Shown: positions 1-11,765 of the stretch, in pieces | Position numbering within the stretch: the first letter of the stretch is position 1 | How the letters are laid out: each line of letters opens with the position of its first letter | From: Nocardioides marmoriginsengisoli | Lineage (GTDB): Bacteria; Actinomycetota; Actinomycetes; Propionibacteriales; Nocardioidaceae | Assembly (NCBI RefSeq): GCF_003725695.1 | Contig: NZ_RJSE01000008.1 | Coordinates: 21,801 to 85,800, forward strand | Direction of reading: 5' to 3' | DNA: 64,000 nucleotides | The notes under the pieces: generated by a model | The model's input: only the letters and a program-made list of their open reading frames with translations | What the model was told of the DNA's origin: nothing | Databases searched by the model: none | Translations under genes and position numbers: made by a program

Positions 1-1047
1 CCGACGGTCTGCACCGTGAGCGGTACGACGGTCACCCTCGTCGGCGGCGGACTCTGCACCATCGACGCGAACCAGGCCGGCAACGCGCTCTACCTGCCGG
101 CGAGCCAGGTCCAGCAGTCGTTCACGGTGGCGAAGGCGAACCAGACGATCGCCTTCGGGGCGCTGGGCGGCCGGACCTTCGGCGACGCCCCGTTCGCGAT
201 CAGCGCGACCGCGAGCTCGGGGCTGACGGTGTCCTTCGCCAGCACGACGACGGGCGTCTGCACGGTCGCCGGGACGACGGTCACCCTCGTCGCGGCTGGA
301 CCGTGCACCATCGTGGCGAGCCAGCCCGGCACTACCGACTTCAACGCGGCTGCGCCGGTGCCGCAGTCGTTCACCGTGGCGAAGGCCGGCCAGACCGTCT
401 CCTTCACCTCCGCCGCTCCGAGCGCCACCGTGGGCGGGCCGACCTACACGCCGACGGCGACCGCGACCTCCGGCCTGGGCGTCACGTTCGCCCTCGACGG
501 GACCAGCACCGGGTGCACCCTGGGCGGCGGCGTCGTCTCCTTCACCTCGGTCGGAACCTGCAAGATCAACGCGACGCAGGCGGGCAACGCGAACTACGAC
601 GCGGCGCCGCCGGTGCAGCAGTCCTTCGCGGTGGCCGCCGCGGGCGACACCACGCCGCCGACGATCACGAACATCATGAACGGCAGGTCCCCGCTCTCCT
701 GGACGAACAACAACAACGGTTCGAACTCGTGGAACGGTGGCGCCTGTGCCGGCAACCAGCTCTGCGCCACCATCACCGACACCGGAGGTAGCGGGGTCGA
801 CCCGGCCACCATCTCGTTCTCGCTGGTCGGCTTCAGCGGCGCGAACGCCGGCAAGTGCTACGACACGGCGACGGCCGGGTTCAAGGCCGGTCCGTGCACG
901 ATCATGGGGACCTTCAACGCCGGAGTCGCCCGCACCGTGGTCGATCAGTCCGACATGCTGGACGGCACCTACACGCTGGTGATCAACGCCAAGGACAACG
1001 CCGGCAACCCCGCGACCCAGCAGACCGTCGTCCTGACGATCACCTGA
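1..1047 (+). CDS. Surface or secreted protein with Ig-like repeats (3' part)
   Basis: The frame is open from the first base, so the N-terminus lies outside the window; 348 codons are visible. It shows about two and a half copies of a roughly 82-residue module (near bases 1-138, 139-386 and 387-640). Each module ends in a QSFTVAK-like strand and carries a cysteine pair (VCTV then PCTI or TCKI) placed as if to form a disulfide. A different C-terminal domain follows after DTTPPTI, typical of bacterial Ig-like domains, with four more cysteines. This is the architecture of an extracellular adhesin or cell-wall protein. No anchor or LPXTG motif is seen before the stop, so it is probably secreted. 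The ligand is unknown. It converges with deoD, whose stop codon is 3 bases away. Confidence 0.8.
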   Translation, partial: PTVCTVSGTTVTLVGGGLCTIDANQAGNALYLPASQVQQSFTVAKANQTIAFGALGGRTFGDAPFAISATASSGLTVSFASTTTGVCTVAGTTVTLVAAGPCTIVASQPGTTDFNAAAPVPQSFTVAKAGQTVSFTSAAPSATVGGPTYTPTATATSGLGVTFALDGTSTGCTLGGGVVSFTSVGTCKINATQAGNANYDAAPPVQQSFAVAAAGDTTPPTITNIMNGRSPLSWTNNNNGSNSWNGGACAGNQLCATITDTGGSGVDPATISFSLVGFSGANAGKCYDTATAGFKAGPCTIMGTFNAGVARTVVDQSDMLDGTYTLVINAKDNAGNPATQQTVVLTIT

Positions 1048-1050
1048 GCG

Positions 1051-1761
1051 TCAGCGGAGCGCCGCCGCCAACGCGATCTCCACCATCGCCCCGAAGGTCT
1101 GCTCGCGCTCGGCCGCGGTGGTCTCCTCGCCGGTCACGAGGTGGTCGGAGATCGTGCAGATCGCCAGCGCCTTGCGCCGGTACGACGCCGCCAGCGTGTA
1201 GAGCGCGGACGCCTCCATCTCGACCGCGAGCACGCCGTGGTCGACCAGCGGCTTGCCGAGCTCGGCGGCGCGCGGGTTGTAGAACGAGTCCGAGGAGTAG
1301 ATCAGGCCGACGTGGTGGGTCACGTCCTCCCGCGCCTCGGCGGCCTCGACGGCCGCGCGGAGCAGTCCGAAATCCGCGACCGGGGCGTAGTCGAGGCCGT
1401 GGAACCGGTGCCGGTTCATCGCGGAGTCGGTGCAGGCGCCCGACGCGATCACGACGTCGCGGATCGCCACGTCGGTGGTGAGCGCACCGGCCGAGCCGAC
1501 CCGGACGACCTGCTCTACGTCGTACTCGGTGAAGAGCTCGTTGACGTAGATCGCCATCGACGGCTGTCCCATCCCGGATCCCTGCACCGAGACCAGGCGC
1601 CCGTTCCAGGTGCCGGTGAAGCCGTACATCCCGCGGACCTCGGTGTAGCAGGTCGCGTTGTCCAGGAAGGTCTCGGAGATCCACCTGGCTCGGAGCGGGT
1701 CGCCGGGGAGGAGGACGGTCGGAGCGATCTGGCCGTGGCGGGCGCCGAGGTGCGTACTCAT
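1051..1761 (-). CDS. deoD: Purine-nucleoside phosphorylase, DeoD type
   Basis: 236 residues, the usual DeoD length. It phosphorolyses purine (deoxy)nucleosides to a free base and (deoxy)ribose 1-phosphate in cytosolic purine salvage. Visible marks are the GDPLRA phosphate-binding loop at residues 20-25, the GSAGAL stretch in the middle, the SDSFYN segment, the nucleoside-binding VEMEASALY motif near residue 180, and the SDH segment carrying the catalytic Asp near residue 204. The ATG at 1761 is preceded on the minus strand by TAGATT (1773-1768) and a 6-base gap, so the mRNA is probably leaderless. The M3 peptidase diverges from the same 50-base gap. The family call is firm. Confidence 0.95.
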   Translation of the reverse strand: MSTHLGARHGQIAPTVLLPGDPLRARWISETFLDNATCYTEVRGMYGFTGTWNGRLVSVQGSGMGQPSMAIYVNELFTEYDVEQVVRVGSAGALTTDVAIRDVVIASGACTDSAMNRHRFHGLDYAPVADFGLLRAAVEAAEAREDVTHHVGLIYSSDSFYNPRAAELGKPLVDHGVLAVEMEASALYTLAASYRRKALAICTISDHLVTGEETTAAEREQTFGAMVEIALAAALR

Positions 1762-1813
1762 GCCGGGAATCTATCCGGAGGAACGAAGTCCGCGGCTGGA
1801 CTAGCCTCGTCGC

Positions 1814-3714
<1,901 letters not shown>

Positions 3715-3718
<4 letters not shown>

Positions 3719-4599
3719 GTGCTGAGATCGCGTTCTCCCGCTACGCGCACGACCGGATCGGCGACCGCCGTACCGACGAGGCCTGGCTGGCCGAGGTCTG
3801 GGCCGACCCGGCCACCAGGGTCCTGGTGATCGCCGGCACCCGGATCGGCCTGGTGGACGGTGCGATTCCGTGGGTCTCGCCGGCCGAGGCACCTGAGGGC
3901 GACCGGGTGCTGCTCGGGGAACACGACGGCGTCGTGCACTTCGCGGTGATCGCCGACGGCGGCCTCGCCGGGGAGGACTGGATGCCGTTGCGCGGGTTGG
4001 TCCTGGTGCTCACCGAGGACGACGCCCCACTGGTCGTGCACGCGATGGGCATCGCCGAGTGGCTGTGGGCGACCCGGCACTGCATCCGCTGCGGCGGGCG
4101 CTACGAGATCCAGCACCTCGGGCACGTCCTGCGCTGCACCGACTGCGGACGCGAGGAGTTCCCCCGCACCGACCCGGCCGTGATCATGGTGGTGACCGAC
4201 GGTGAGCACCCGGAGGACCGGTGCCTGCTCGGCCGGCACCCGTCCTGGCCGCCGGGCCGGTACTCCACGCTGGCCGGCTTCGTCGAGCCCGGCGAGTCGA
4301 TCGAGCAGGCCGTGCGCCGCGAGGTCCACGAGGAGTCGGGGATCACGGTGGGGGAGGTCGAGTACTTCGGCAGCCAGCCCTGGCCGCTGCCCCGGAGCCT
4401 GATGATCGGCTGCCTCGGCAAGGCGTCGTCGACCGAGATCTCGGTCGACGGGGAGGAGATCGAGGACGCCCGCTGGTTCACCCGGCAGCAGATGAAGGAC
4501 GAGGCCGAGGCGGGCACGCTGGTCCTGCCCGGCGGGATCTCGATCTCGCGGTCCCTGATCGAGCACTGGTACGGCGGCGCGCTCCCCGGGAGCTGGTAG
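3715..4599 (+). CDS. nudC: NAD(+) diphosphatase NudC
   Basis: 294 residues. It hydrolyses NADH/NAD+ to NMN(H) and AMP, and family members remove NAD caps from RNA. A four-cysteine zinc ribbon (C123, C126, C141, C144) precedes the Nudix box at residues 188-210, which reads GFVEPGESIEQ then AVRREVHEESGI and fits GX5EX7REUXEEXGU. The NudC-specific SQPWPLPRSLM motif follows. This order (N-terminal domain, zinc ribbon, Nudix, SQPWPFPxS) is diagnostic. The start is the ATG at 3715, chosen because it overlaps the M3 peptidase stop as ATGA; an upstream in-frame start would lie deep inside that gene. Confidence 0.95.
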
Positions 4600-4671
4600 C
4601 GCCGGCAGCGGCCAATGTTCAGGGTGGTTCCCTGACGTCTCGGCGTGGCCGGTCTCCTTAGCGTGGCGCGC

Positions 4672-7410
4672 ATGCGTCGCCTTCCGTCCCTGACTGCCCT
4701 GCTGCTGGCCACCTCGTCCTTGGTCGGTGTCGGCCTGCTGGCTGCCGGGCCTGCGGCTGCCTCGCTCACCGACTACCCCCAGGACGGCTGGCACGCTACG
4801 TCGGTCTTCGACGACGGCTCGACCCGCTCGACCACCGTGATCGACTGCAAGTCGACGATCATCAACAACATGGGCGGGGGCACCAGCTACGACGCTTCCG
4901 GCGGCTGGACCTACACCCCGTCGGCGCCGACGATGCCGAGCACCGGGATCACGGCCGCGATGGGGACCGAGGTCAATCTCGACAGCGGCCACCCGCGGGT
5001 AGGCGAGTCCTTCTACATCCACGTGTGGGCGCGTTCGATCTCGACACCGTGCAACCTGCAAGGCGTGGTGCCCGTGTTCCAGCTGCCGAGCGGGGTCACG
5101 CTGGACACGTCGATGCAGACGTTCTGCTTCTCCGACGGCGTCGCCGAGAACACCGCGACGTGCCCGCAGCCGGGCTCGGCGAAGTTCCAGCGAGCCGACA
5201 GCACCAGCGGCCTGGCGAACTCGTACCAGATCCTGTGCGGCTACGCGAGCGGCTGCTTCGACACCTACTACTGGCCGGCGGTCTACGGCCACGGCTTCGA
5301 GTTCGCGATTCCGGTGAAGTCGAGCAAGACCTTCAACGGCACGGTTCAGGGCGGCGCGGTCATCAACACCGGGGACGTGCCGACCTTCTATCCGTTGTCG
5401 TCGAACCTCAACGTGTTCGCGGGCAATACCGGGACCGGGACGACGCCGCCGCCCACGAGCGCGTCGAACGCGACGCCGGACCCGGGGTACGCGTACCGCG
5501 TCCGGTACGACGACCCGTCGACGAAGACGCGCGCCACCTACGAGCTGAACACCTCGATGGCGACGGCTCACGGAGTGCTGTCGCGGGCGGAGGTCTTCAC
5601 CAACCACGTCCCCGGCGAGGTCATCTTCGCGCGGGACACCACGAAGGCGAAGCTCGATGCCCTGCCCACCAGTGCGCAGACCCTCGTCAACAACCCCAAC
5701 CAGATCCAGCAGTGGACGCTCGGATCGATCGACAACGTGGGGAACTCCTACCTCTCGGAGTTCGACTGGCGCACCAGCGGTGTCGGGTCGAGTCCGGGCA
5801 TGGGGGTGAGCCCGGGCACCAGGTACTACTGGCGCTACGGCTTCGTCGCCGAGCCCACCGGGACGACCCTGGCGACCGCGAAGATCACCTGGGGCGAGGT
5901 CCAGTCGTTCACCAAGGCGCCGGCGACGTGCGACGGCAAGGCGATCACGGTCTCGATCGGTCTGGGAGAACTGCCCACCGAAGGTGACGACGTCATCATG
6001 GGCACGCCGGGCAACGACTCGATCAACGGCCTCGGTGGCAACGACACCATCTGCGGCGCGGACGGCAACGACGCGATCGACGGCGGCGCCGGGAAGGACG
6101 CGATCTGGGGCGCGGCCGGCAAGGACTACCTCGTCGGCGGCGCCGGCAACGACGTGCTGCACGGCGGTGACGGCGACGACGTGCTGTTCCCGGGCGGCAC
6201 CTACTCGGCCACGCTCGGCTACGACAAGGACACGGCCCTCGGCGAGGCCGGCTTCGACACGGTGAGCTACGCGGACGCCGATCGGATCACGAACCCCTCG
6301 GACTGGGCCGACGGGATTCGTTTCCTCGCGGTGCCGCTGACCAACCCGTCCGGCACGGCGAACGTGATCGGAGCCGCGGGGTTCGACAACGTCGGTTCCG
6401 GCGCCGATGCTCCGGAGCGGTTCATCGGGTCGCCGTTCAACGATCGTTTCGATGGTGCCGCCACCCCGATGATCGAGGTGGGCGGGGCCGGTGACGACCA
6501 GTTCACCAGTGGGTCGGGCGCCGAGACGATGATGCCGGGCGCGGGTGCGGACACGGTGAACGGTGGGCCCGGGGACACCGTGAGCTATGCGGACCTGGCC
6601 ACCGGCGTGACCGCGATCCTGGACTCCGCGAACCCCGCCAGCGACAAGATCTCCGGGATCGCCACGCTCGTGGGATCCCGGTTCAACGACACCCTGCGCG
6701 GTGGCTCGGGCAACGACCGGATCGGCGGCCTGGCCGGCAACGACGCGATCTACGGGAGCGCCGGGGACGACGTCCTGCGGGGAGGCACCGGCAACGACAC
6801 GATCTATCCCGGGGCCGGCGCGGACAAGGCCTACGGAGACGGCGGCGGCGACGCGGTCAGCTACGCCGACGTCGCCGGACCGGTGACCGCCAGCCTGGCT
6901 CCCGGGAACCCGGCGAGCGATGCGCTCATCGGCATCAGCACCCTGATCGGGAGCCCAGCCTCGGACAGGCTGTCCGGGGCGGCCGGCGCCGATCGGATCC
7001 TCGGCGGGAACGGGAACGACCAGCTCAACGGCCTGGGCGGGAACGACTACCTGGACGGCGGGGCCGGAGCCGACACCGTCAACGGCGGCGCCGGCACGGA
7101 CAGGGTCTACGGCCAGGCCGGCAACGACGCTCTCCGCGGCAACGAGGGTGCCGATCAGATCTGGGGAGGCTCCGGGCGGGACCGCCTCGACGGCGGCTCC
7201 GGAAATGACGTCCTGCGCGGTGGCGCCGATCTCGACGCCGTCCTGGGTGGTGCCGGCGCTGATCGGTTGTTCGGCGAGGCCGGGGCCGACTCGCTCAGCG
7301 GGGGCGCGGGAGCCGATTACCTGGTCGGCGGGCCGGCGCGCGACGTGTGCGTCGGCGGACCTCAGCGGGACCGCGCCACGACCTGCGAGGTCAGGCGCGG
7401 CTTCCCGTAG
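4672..7410 (+). CDS. Secreted protein with RTX (haemolysin-type Ca-binding) repeats
   Basis: 912 residues from the ATG at 4672. A GTG at 4645 is also in frame, but TAGCGT at 4659-4664 lies 7 bases before the ATG, so the ATG is the likely leaderless start. A Sec signal peptide (MRRL, then a hydrophobic stretch, then AAGPAAA) covers about residues 1-32. Residues ~33-430 form an unrecognised extracellular domain. From ~residue 439 to ~895 there are many GGxGxDxxx nonapeptides (GNDSINGLGGND and similar) that form calcium-binding beta-rolls, in blocks separated by VSYADxx linkers. RTX tracts in actinobacteria are usually secreted by Sec rather than a type I system, and no ABC exporter gene is adjacent. 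The role is not evident; it could be an adhesin or matrix protein. Confidence 0.85.
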   Translation: MRRLPSLTALLLATSSLVGVGLLAAGPAAASLTDYPQDGWHATSVFDDGSTRSTTVIDCKSTIINNMGGGTSYDASGGWTYTPSAPTMPSTGITAAMGTEVNLDSGHPRVGESFYIHVWARSISTPCNLQGVVPVFQLPSGVTLDTSMQTFCFSDGVAENTATCPQPGSAKFQRADSTSGLANSYQILCGYASGCFDTYYWPAVYGHGFEFAIPVKSSKTFNGTVQGGAVINTGDVPTFYPLSSNLNVFAGNTGTGTTPPPTSASNATPDPGYAYRVRYDDPSTKTRATYELNTSMATAHGVLSRAEVFTNHVPGEVIFARDTTKAKLDALPTSAQTLVNNPNQIQQWTLGSIDNVGNSYLSEFDWRTSGVGSSPGMGVSPGTRYYWRYGFVAEPTGTTLATAKITWGEVQSFTKAPATCDGKAITVSIGLGELPTEGDDVIMGTPGNDSINGLGGNDTICGADGNDAIDGGAGKDAIWGAAGKDYLVGGAGNDVLHGGDGDDVLFPGGTYSATLGYDKDTALGEAGFDTVSYADADRITNPSDWADGIRFLAVPLTNPSGTANVIGAAGFDNVGSGADAPERFIGSPFNDRFDGAATPMIEVGGAGDDQFTSGSGAETMMPGAGADTVNGGPGDTVSYADLATGVTAILDSANPASDKISGIATLVGSRFNDTLRGGSGNDRIGGLAGNDAIYGSAGDDVLRGGTGNDTIYPGAGADKAYGDGGGDAVSYADVAGPVTASLAPGNPASDALIGISTLIGSPASDRLSGAAGADRILGGNGNDQLNGLGGNDYLDGGAGADTVNGGAGTDRVYGQAGNDALRGNEGADQIWGGSGRDRLDGGSGNDVLRGGADLDAVLGGAGADRLFGEAGADSLSGGAGADYLVGGPARDVCVGGPQRDRATTCEVRRGFP

Positions 7411-7434
7411 CCGGACCTGCCCGACCCGGGGCGC

Positions 7435-7695
7435 TCAGGCCAGCGAAGCCAGCTTCGCCTTGACCTGGGCGAGCGACGGGTTCGTCTGCGCCGAGCCGTC
7501 GGGGTACACGACGGTCGGAACCGTCTGGTTCCCGCCGTTCACGGCCATCACCAGGTCGGCGGCAGCCGGATCCTGCTCGATGTCGACGACGTCGAAGGCG
7601 ATTCCTTCGCGGTCGAGCTGGCCCTTGAGGCGGTGGCAGTACCCGCACCAGGGGGTGGAGTACATGACGGGTCGGATCTCGTTGACTTCGCTCAC
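7435..7695 (-). CDS. Mycoredoxin (glutaredoxin-like)
   Basis: 86 residues. This is a thioredoxin-fold glutaredoxin of the actinobacterial mycoredoxin-1 type, which reduces mycothiol mixed disulfides. The active site is CGYC at residues 17-20 within MYSTPWCGYC. TVPTVVYPDG supplies the cis-Pro glutathione/mycothiol-binding segment, and NPS near the C-terminus is characteristic of mycoredoxins. The start is a GTG at 7695. It converges with the RTX gene (24 bases between stops) and lies downstream of the alpha/beta hydrolase on the same strand. Family assignment is strong; the mycothiol specificity is inferred from the family and the host. Confidence 0.9.
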   Translation of the reverse strand: MSEVNEIRPVMYSTPWCGYCHRLKGQLDREGIAFDVVDIEQDPAAADLVMAVNGGNQTVPTVVYPDGSAQTNPSLAQVKAKLASLA

Positions 7696-7757
7696 GCTGG
7701 TGTAACCCTTCTGACCTGGCCCGGATTCCCCGACGGGTCCACCCTAGGCACGAGGCG

Positions 7758-8642
7758 TCAGGGCGCCGGCACCAGGACCGGGAGCAACGCGGCCGCGGTC
7801 TCCGCTGCGAACTCCTCGTGCGTGAACAGGCGCCCGCGCTCGACCACGTGCAGGTCGGCCGTCCCGCCGAACGTGCGCGTCATCTCCTGGGCGGCGGTGT
7901 GTGGGAAGAACCGGTCCCGGCCGCCGTACACGAGCTGGACGGGGACCTCGATCCGGCGGTGCAGCTCGGGCAGTGCCGCGAGGGCGTCGTGGCCGAAGTT
8001 GCGGAGCAGCTCCCCGGCGGCCCACCTGCGGTCGGCGTCCTCGTGCAGCGGCCGGAGGAAGAACTCGGCGAACTCGCCGTCGAGCCGGCTCCGGTCGTCG
8101 AAGGAGTCGCCGAGGATCAGGCCGTGACGGCGCAGGCGCTTGTTGCGGAACGCGAGCGCCAGCACGCTCTCGACGCGCGGCAGGTGGCGCAGCGCCAGGA
8201 ACGACCGGAACCGGAGGCTTCCCGGCGGCGGGAGCTCGGTGTCCAGGAGACCCCACGCCCGTACCCGCTCGTCCCCGGCGAGCGCGTGCCGCGCGACGAG
8301 TCCGCCGCTGTCGTGGCCGACGACGGCGAGGTCGTCGATCCCCAGGGCGTCGACCACGTGCCGGACCGCCGCGGCGTGCTCGGGGATGCCGAGGCGCGCG
8401 GTCCGGTCGAAGTGGCTGTCGCCGGCTCCGACGAGGTCGATCACGTGGCAGCGCAGGTGCGGTGCCAGGTGCGGGAGCAGCTCGCGGAATGTCGCGCCGG
8501 AGACCGGCCAGCCGTGCACGAGTAGCAGGTCCGGACCGGTACCGACGGAGCGCACGGCGACCTCGCCGTTGCCCGTGTCGACGTACCGGTCGGGGGCGGT
8601 CCGGAACAGGTCGGCGGCGTCGAGCGAGGTCAGGGAGGTCAT
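7758..8642 (-). CDS. Alpha/beta hydrolase, epoxide-hydrolase-like
   Basis: 294 residues from the ATG at 8642, which has a GGAGGC ribosome site just upstream; another in-frame ATG at 8678 is less likely. The fold marks are HGWP at residues 43-46 (oxyanion hole) and the nucleophile elbow VGHDSGG with Asp111 at the nucleophile position. Asp rather than Ser there is typical of epoxide hydrolases and haloalkane dehalogenases, so ester hydrolysis is less likely. A late His is expected in the HVVERGRLFTHEEF region. It is divergent from an XRE regulator 88 bases away, which may control it. The substrate is unknown. Confidence 0.85.
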   Translation of the reverse strand: MTSLTSLDAADLFRTAPDRYVDTGNGEVAVRSVGTGPDLLLVHGWPVSGATFRELLPHLAPHLRCHVIDLVGAGDSHFDRTARLGIPEHAAAVRHVVDALGIDDLAVVGHDSGGLVARHALAGDERVRAWGLLDTELPPPGSLRFRSFLALRHLPRVESVLALAFRNKRLRRHGLILGDSFDDRSRLDGEFAEFFLRPLHEDADRRWAAGELLRNFGHDALAALPELHRRIEVPVQLVYGGRDRFFPHTAAQEMTRTFGGTADLHVVERGRLFTHEEFAAETAAALLPVLVPAP

Positions 8643-8730
8643 GCCTCCACTGTCGTGCGACGGATGTCGCTGCGGCAATGACGTGAAGAGGTAGGTGCCC
8701 CCGGGCAGCGGATCGGTCTAGGGTCCGAGC

Positions 8731-9549
8731 GTGCCCCCGAGGAGAGTGGAACCGCCGGCCGGGCTCTTCCCTGCGCTGCTGCGGCACTGGCGCACCCGTC
8801 GCGGGATGAGCCAGCTCGACCTCGCGAGCGCCGCCGACGTGTCGAGCCGGCACATCAGCTTCCTGGAGACGGGCCGGTCGGCGCCGGGCGTGGACATGGT
8901 GGTCCGGCTGGCGACGACCCTCGACGTCCCGCTGCGGCAGGTCAACGCACTGCTGCGAGCGGCCGGCCACGAACCCCGGTACGCCGACGCGGCGGAGGGA
9001 GCCCTGCCGACGGCGGTGCAGTCGGCGCTCGACCTGATGAAGGCCCACCACGACCCCTACCCGCTGGTCGTGATGGACCGCAGCTACCGGATGCTCGACG
9101 CCAACCAGGGAGCGTCGGCCCTGCTCGGCGCCGTCTTCGCCGACCTCGGGCCGATCGAGCTGACGGATCTCAACCTGGCCCGGCTGACCGTCGACCCGGA
9201 GCTCGGCGGTCGCCTGGTCGTCAACCACGACGCGATGGCGCGCGACCTGCTGTGGCGGATGCAGCGCGAGCTGCTGGCCGATCCGGACAACGACGGGCTG
9301 CGCGAGCTCCTCGACGAGCTGCTCGCGACCCCCGGCCTGCCGAGCGACTGGCGCCGTGCCGACCCGACGGCGCCGTCCGCGCCCACCCTCGATCTGCAGC
9401 TGCGGGTGGGGTCCGAGACCTGGTCGTTCCTGCTGGTCGTGAGCGCCCTGCTCGCCCCGCTGGAGGTGATGCTCGAGGAGTTGCGGATCGAGCAGTGGTT
9501 CCCGGCCGACGACCTGACCGCCGCCGGGTGCGCGGCGCTGCTCGGGTAG
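8731..9549 (+). CDS. XRE-family regulator with MmyB-like ligand domain
   Basis: 272 residues. An N-terminal helix-turn-helix (about residues 12-70: RGMSQLDLASAADVSSRHIS, then FLETGRS) is followed by the PAS-like MmyB ligand-binding domain common in actinobacteria (DPYPLVVMDRSYRMLDAN region). It probably represses or activates a neighbour in response to a small hydrophobic ligand, and the divergent hydrolase gene is the obvious target. The GTG at 8731 lies 6 bases after TAGGGT (8719-8724), which supports a leaderless start here. Domain assignment is confident; ligand and target are inferred. Confidence 0.85.
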   Translation: MPPRRVEPPAGLFPALLRHWRTRRGMSQLDLASAADVSSRHISFLETGRSAPGVDMVVRLATTLDVPLRQVNALLRAAGHEPRYADAAEGALPTAVQSALDLMKAHHDPYPLVVMDRSYRMLDANQGASALLGAVFADLGPIELTDLNLARLTVDPELGGRLVVNHDAMARDLLWRMQRELLADPDNDGLRELLDELLATPGLPSDWRRADPTAPSAPTLDLQLRVGSETWSFLLVVSALLAPLEVMLEELRIEQWFPADDLTAAGCAALLG

Positions 9550-9669
9550 CGGCGGGTCCACACCCGGCGGATCTCGGCAGTCGTCCACAGGGTTCCGCCC
9601 CGAGAGCTGCCTGTCCGTGCTCGCAACTAGGCTGGGGCGACTCCTTCCGATGCCGAGGTGAACCGTTCC

Positions 9670-11760
9670 GTGACCAGCGCAGATCGACTGCTCGAGGGCC
9701 TCGACCCCGAGCAGCGCCAGGTCGCCGAGGCGTTGCGCGGTCCGGTGCGGGTGCTGGCCGGAGCCGGCACCGGCAAGACCCGGGCGATCACCCACCGGAT
9801 CGCGTACGGCGTCGCGGCCGGCGTCTACAACCCGTCCGAGGTGCTGGCGGTGACGTTCACCGCGCGCGCGGCCGGCGAGATGCGGACGCGGCTGCGGGCG
9901 TTGGGCGCTCCCGGCGTCCAGGCGCGGACCTTCCACGCCGCCGCGCTGCGCCAGCTGCGGTACTTCTGGCCGAAGGTGTACGGCGGCGAGCCGCCCGAGC
10001 TGACCGCGTCGAAGATCCCGGTCGTGGCGGGTGCCGCGCGGCGCAACCGGCTGGAGGTCGACCAGGCCCGGCTGCGGGACCTGGCGAGCGAGATCGAGTG
10101 GTCCAAGGTGACCAACGTGCGCCCGGACGACTACGAGCGGATGGCGCCGTTGCGCGGGCGCGAGGTCAGCGGACTCACCGCGGGCGAGGTCGCGCACGTC
10201 TTCTCGACGTACGAGGAGCTCAAGCGCGAGCAGGGCCGGATGGACATGGAGGACGTGCTGCTGATCGCCGCTGCGCTGCTGGCGGAGGACGACCGGGTCT
10301 CGGCCCAGGTGCGCTCGCAGTACAAGTGGTTCGTCGTCGACGAGTTCCAGGACGTCAGCCCGATCCAGGCCGCGCTGCTGGATCTGTGGCTCGGCGGGCG
10401 CGACGAGCTCTGCGTCGTCGGTGACCCGGCGCAGACGATCTACTCGTTCGCGGGGGCGCGGGCGGCGTACCTGAGCGAGTTCTCCGGCAAGTACCCGGCG
10501 ACCACCAGCATCGAGCTGGTCCGCAACTACCGCTCGACGCCGCAGGTGATCGCGGCGGCCAACACGCTGCTGAAGGGCACCGCCACCGGGTCGGTGCAGC
10601 TCCGGGCGCAGCAGCCCGCCGGCGCCGAGCTGACCTGGTACGAGGCGACCGACGAGGTCGCCGAGGCGGACGCGGTCGCCGCGGAGGTGGCCCGGCTGCT
10701 CGCCGCCGGGACGCCGCTGCGCGAGATGGCGGTGCTGTTCCGGATCAACGCCCAGTCGGAGACCTTCGAGGAAGCCCTCACCGCGCGCTCGATCCCGTAC
10801 GTCGTCCGCGGCGCCGCCCGGTTCTTCGAGCGCCCCGAGGTCCGCCAGGCCCTGGCCCTGCTCCGCGCCAGCGCCCGGGCCGGCGAGGCGGCCAGCGACG
10901 GCCTGCTCGACCAGGTCCGCGGCGTCCTCGGCGGGATGGGCTGGAGCACGGAGCCGCCCGCGGCCCGCGGCCAGGCCCGCGACCGCTGGGAGTCGCTGAT
11001 GGCGCTGGTCTCCCAGGCCGAGGAGTACGGCACGGCCGAGCTGGCCCCGACCCTGGAGGGGTTCGTCGCCGAGCTGGATCGCCGGGCCACCGAGCAGCAC
11101 GCCCCGGTCGCCGAGGGCGTCACCCTGGCCACCCTGCACACCGCGAAGGGCCTGGAGTGGGACGCGGTCTTCCTCGCCGGGATGCAGGAGGGCTCGATGC
11201 CGATCACCTACGCCGACACCCCGGCGGCGGTGGAGGAGGAGCGCCGGCTGCTCTACGTGGGCATCACCCGCGCCCGGAAGCACCTGATGCTCTCCTGGTC
11301 GCTGGCCCGCAACCCGGGCGGCCAGGCCCGCCGCAAGCCGTCACGCTTCCTGTCCGGCCTCCGCCCGGAGTCGGTGATGGACCGTCCGGCCGCGGCGGCT
11401 TCCTCGGCCCGGAGCAAGCGCCGGGCGAAGGCGTCGACCTGCAAGCTCTGCCAGCGCCCGCTCGCATCCGCCCGGGAGCGGAACCGCGGATTCTGCGGCG
11501 AGTGCCCGATCCCGTACGACGAGGACGTGTTCGAGTCGTTGAAGGCCTGGCGCCGTGGTCGGGTGGAGATCGAGTCCGCCGAGGCCGAGAAGCCGGTGCC
11601 GGCGTTCGTGATCTTCAGCGACGCCGTCCTGGAGGCGCTCGCCGAGGTGGTGCCGACCACCCGGCAGGCGATGCTGGGCATCCCCGGGATCGGCCCGGCG
11701 AAGCTCGAGAAGTACGGCGACGAGCTGCTCGCCGTCCTGGCCGAAAAGAAATCTGAATAA
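9670..11760 (+). CDS. uvrD2: ATP-dependent DNA helicase UvrD2
   Basis: 696 residues from the GTG at 9670, which has GAGGTG 9 bases upstream; a GTG at 9658 is also in frame. This is a superfamily 1A helicase. AGAGTGKT (Walker A) is at residues 30-37, VVDEFQDVSP (Walker B) near residue 222, and further UvrD motifs include QTIYSFAGA, RNYRS, TLHTAKGLEWD and VGITRAR. Near residue 590 a tetracysteine module (CKLC, then CGEC) appears, followed by a C-terminal HRDC domain. This combination defines mycobacterial-type UvrD2, a 3'-5' helicase used in DNA repair. whiB7 follows, an order known from mycobacteria. The 3' end of the gene is unusually A-rich and overlaps the whiB7 promoter region. Confidence 0.94.
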   Translation: MTSADRLLEGLDPEQRQVAEALRGPVRVLAGAGTGKTRAITHRIAYGVAAGVYNPSEVLAVTFTARAAGEMRTRLRALGAPGVQARTFHAAALRQLRYFWPKVYGGEPPELTASKIPVVAGAARRNRLEVDQARLRDLASEIEWSKVTNVRPDDYERMAPLRGREVSGLTAGEVAHVFSTYEELKREQGRMDMEDVLLIAAALLAEDDRVSAQVRSQYKWFVVDEFQDVSPIQAALLDLWLGGRDELCVVGDPAQTIYSFAGARAAYLSEFSGKYPATTSIELVRNYRSTPQVIAAANTLLKGTATGSVQLRAQQPAGAELTWYEATDEVAEADAVAAEVARLLAAGTPLREMAVLFRINAQSETFEEALTARSIPYVVRGAARFFERPEVRQALALLRASARAGEAASDGLLDQVRGVLGGMGWSTEPPAARGQARDRWESLMALVSQAEEYGTAELAPTLEGFVAELDRRATEQHAPVAEGVTLATLHTAKGLEWDAVFLAGMQEGSMPITYADTPAAVEEERRLLYVGITRARKHLMLSWSLARNPGGQARRKPSRFLSGLRPESVMDRPAAAASSARSKRRAKASTCKLCQRPLASARERNRGFCGECPIPYDEDVFESLKAWRRGRVEIESAEAEKPVPAFVIFSDAVLEALAEVVPTTRQAMLGIPGIGPAKLEKYGDELLAVLAEKKSE

Positions 11761-11765
11761 ATGAT

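Noticed and set aside
7744-11283. 1179-codon minus-strand open frame over uvrD2
   Set aside because: Composition is Arg/Gly/Pro/Ala-rich without any motif; uvrD2 on the plus strand has all helicase motifs.
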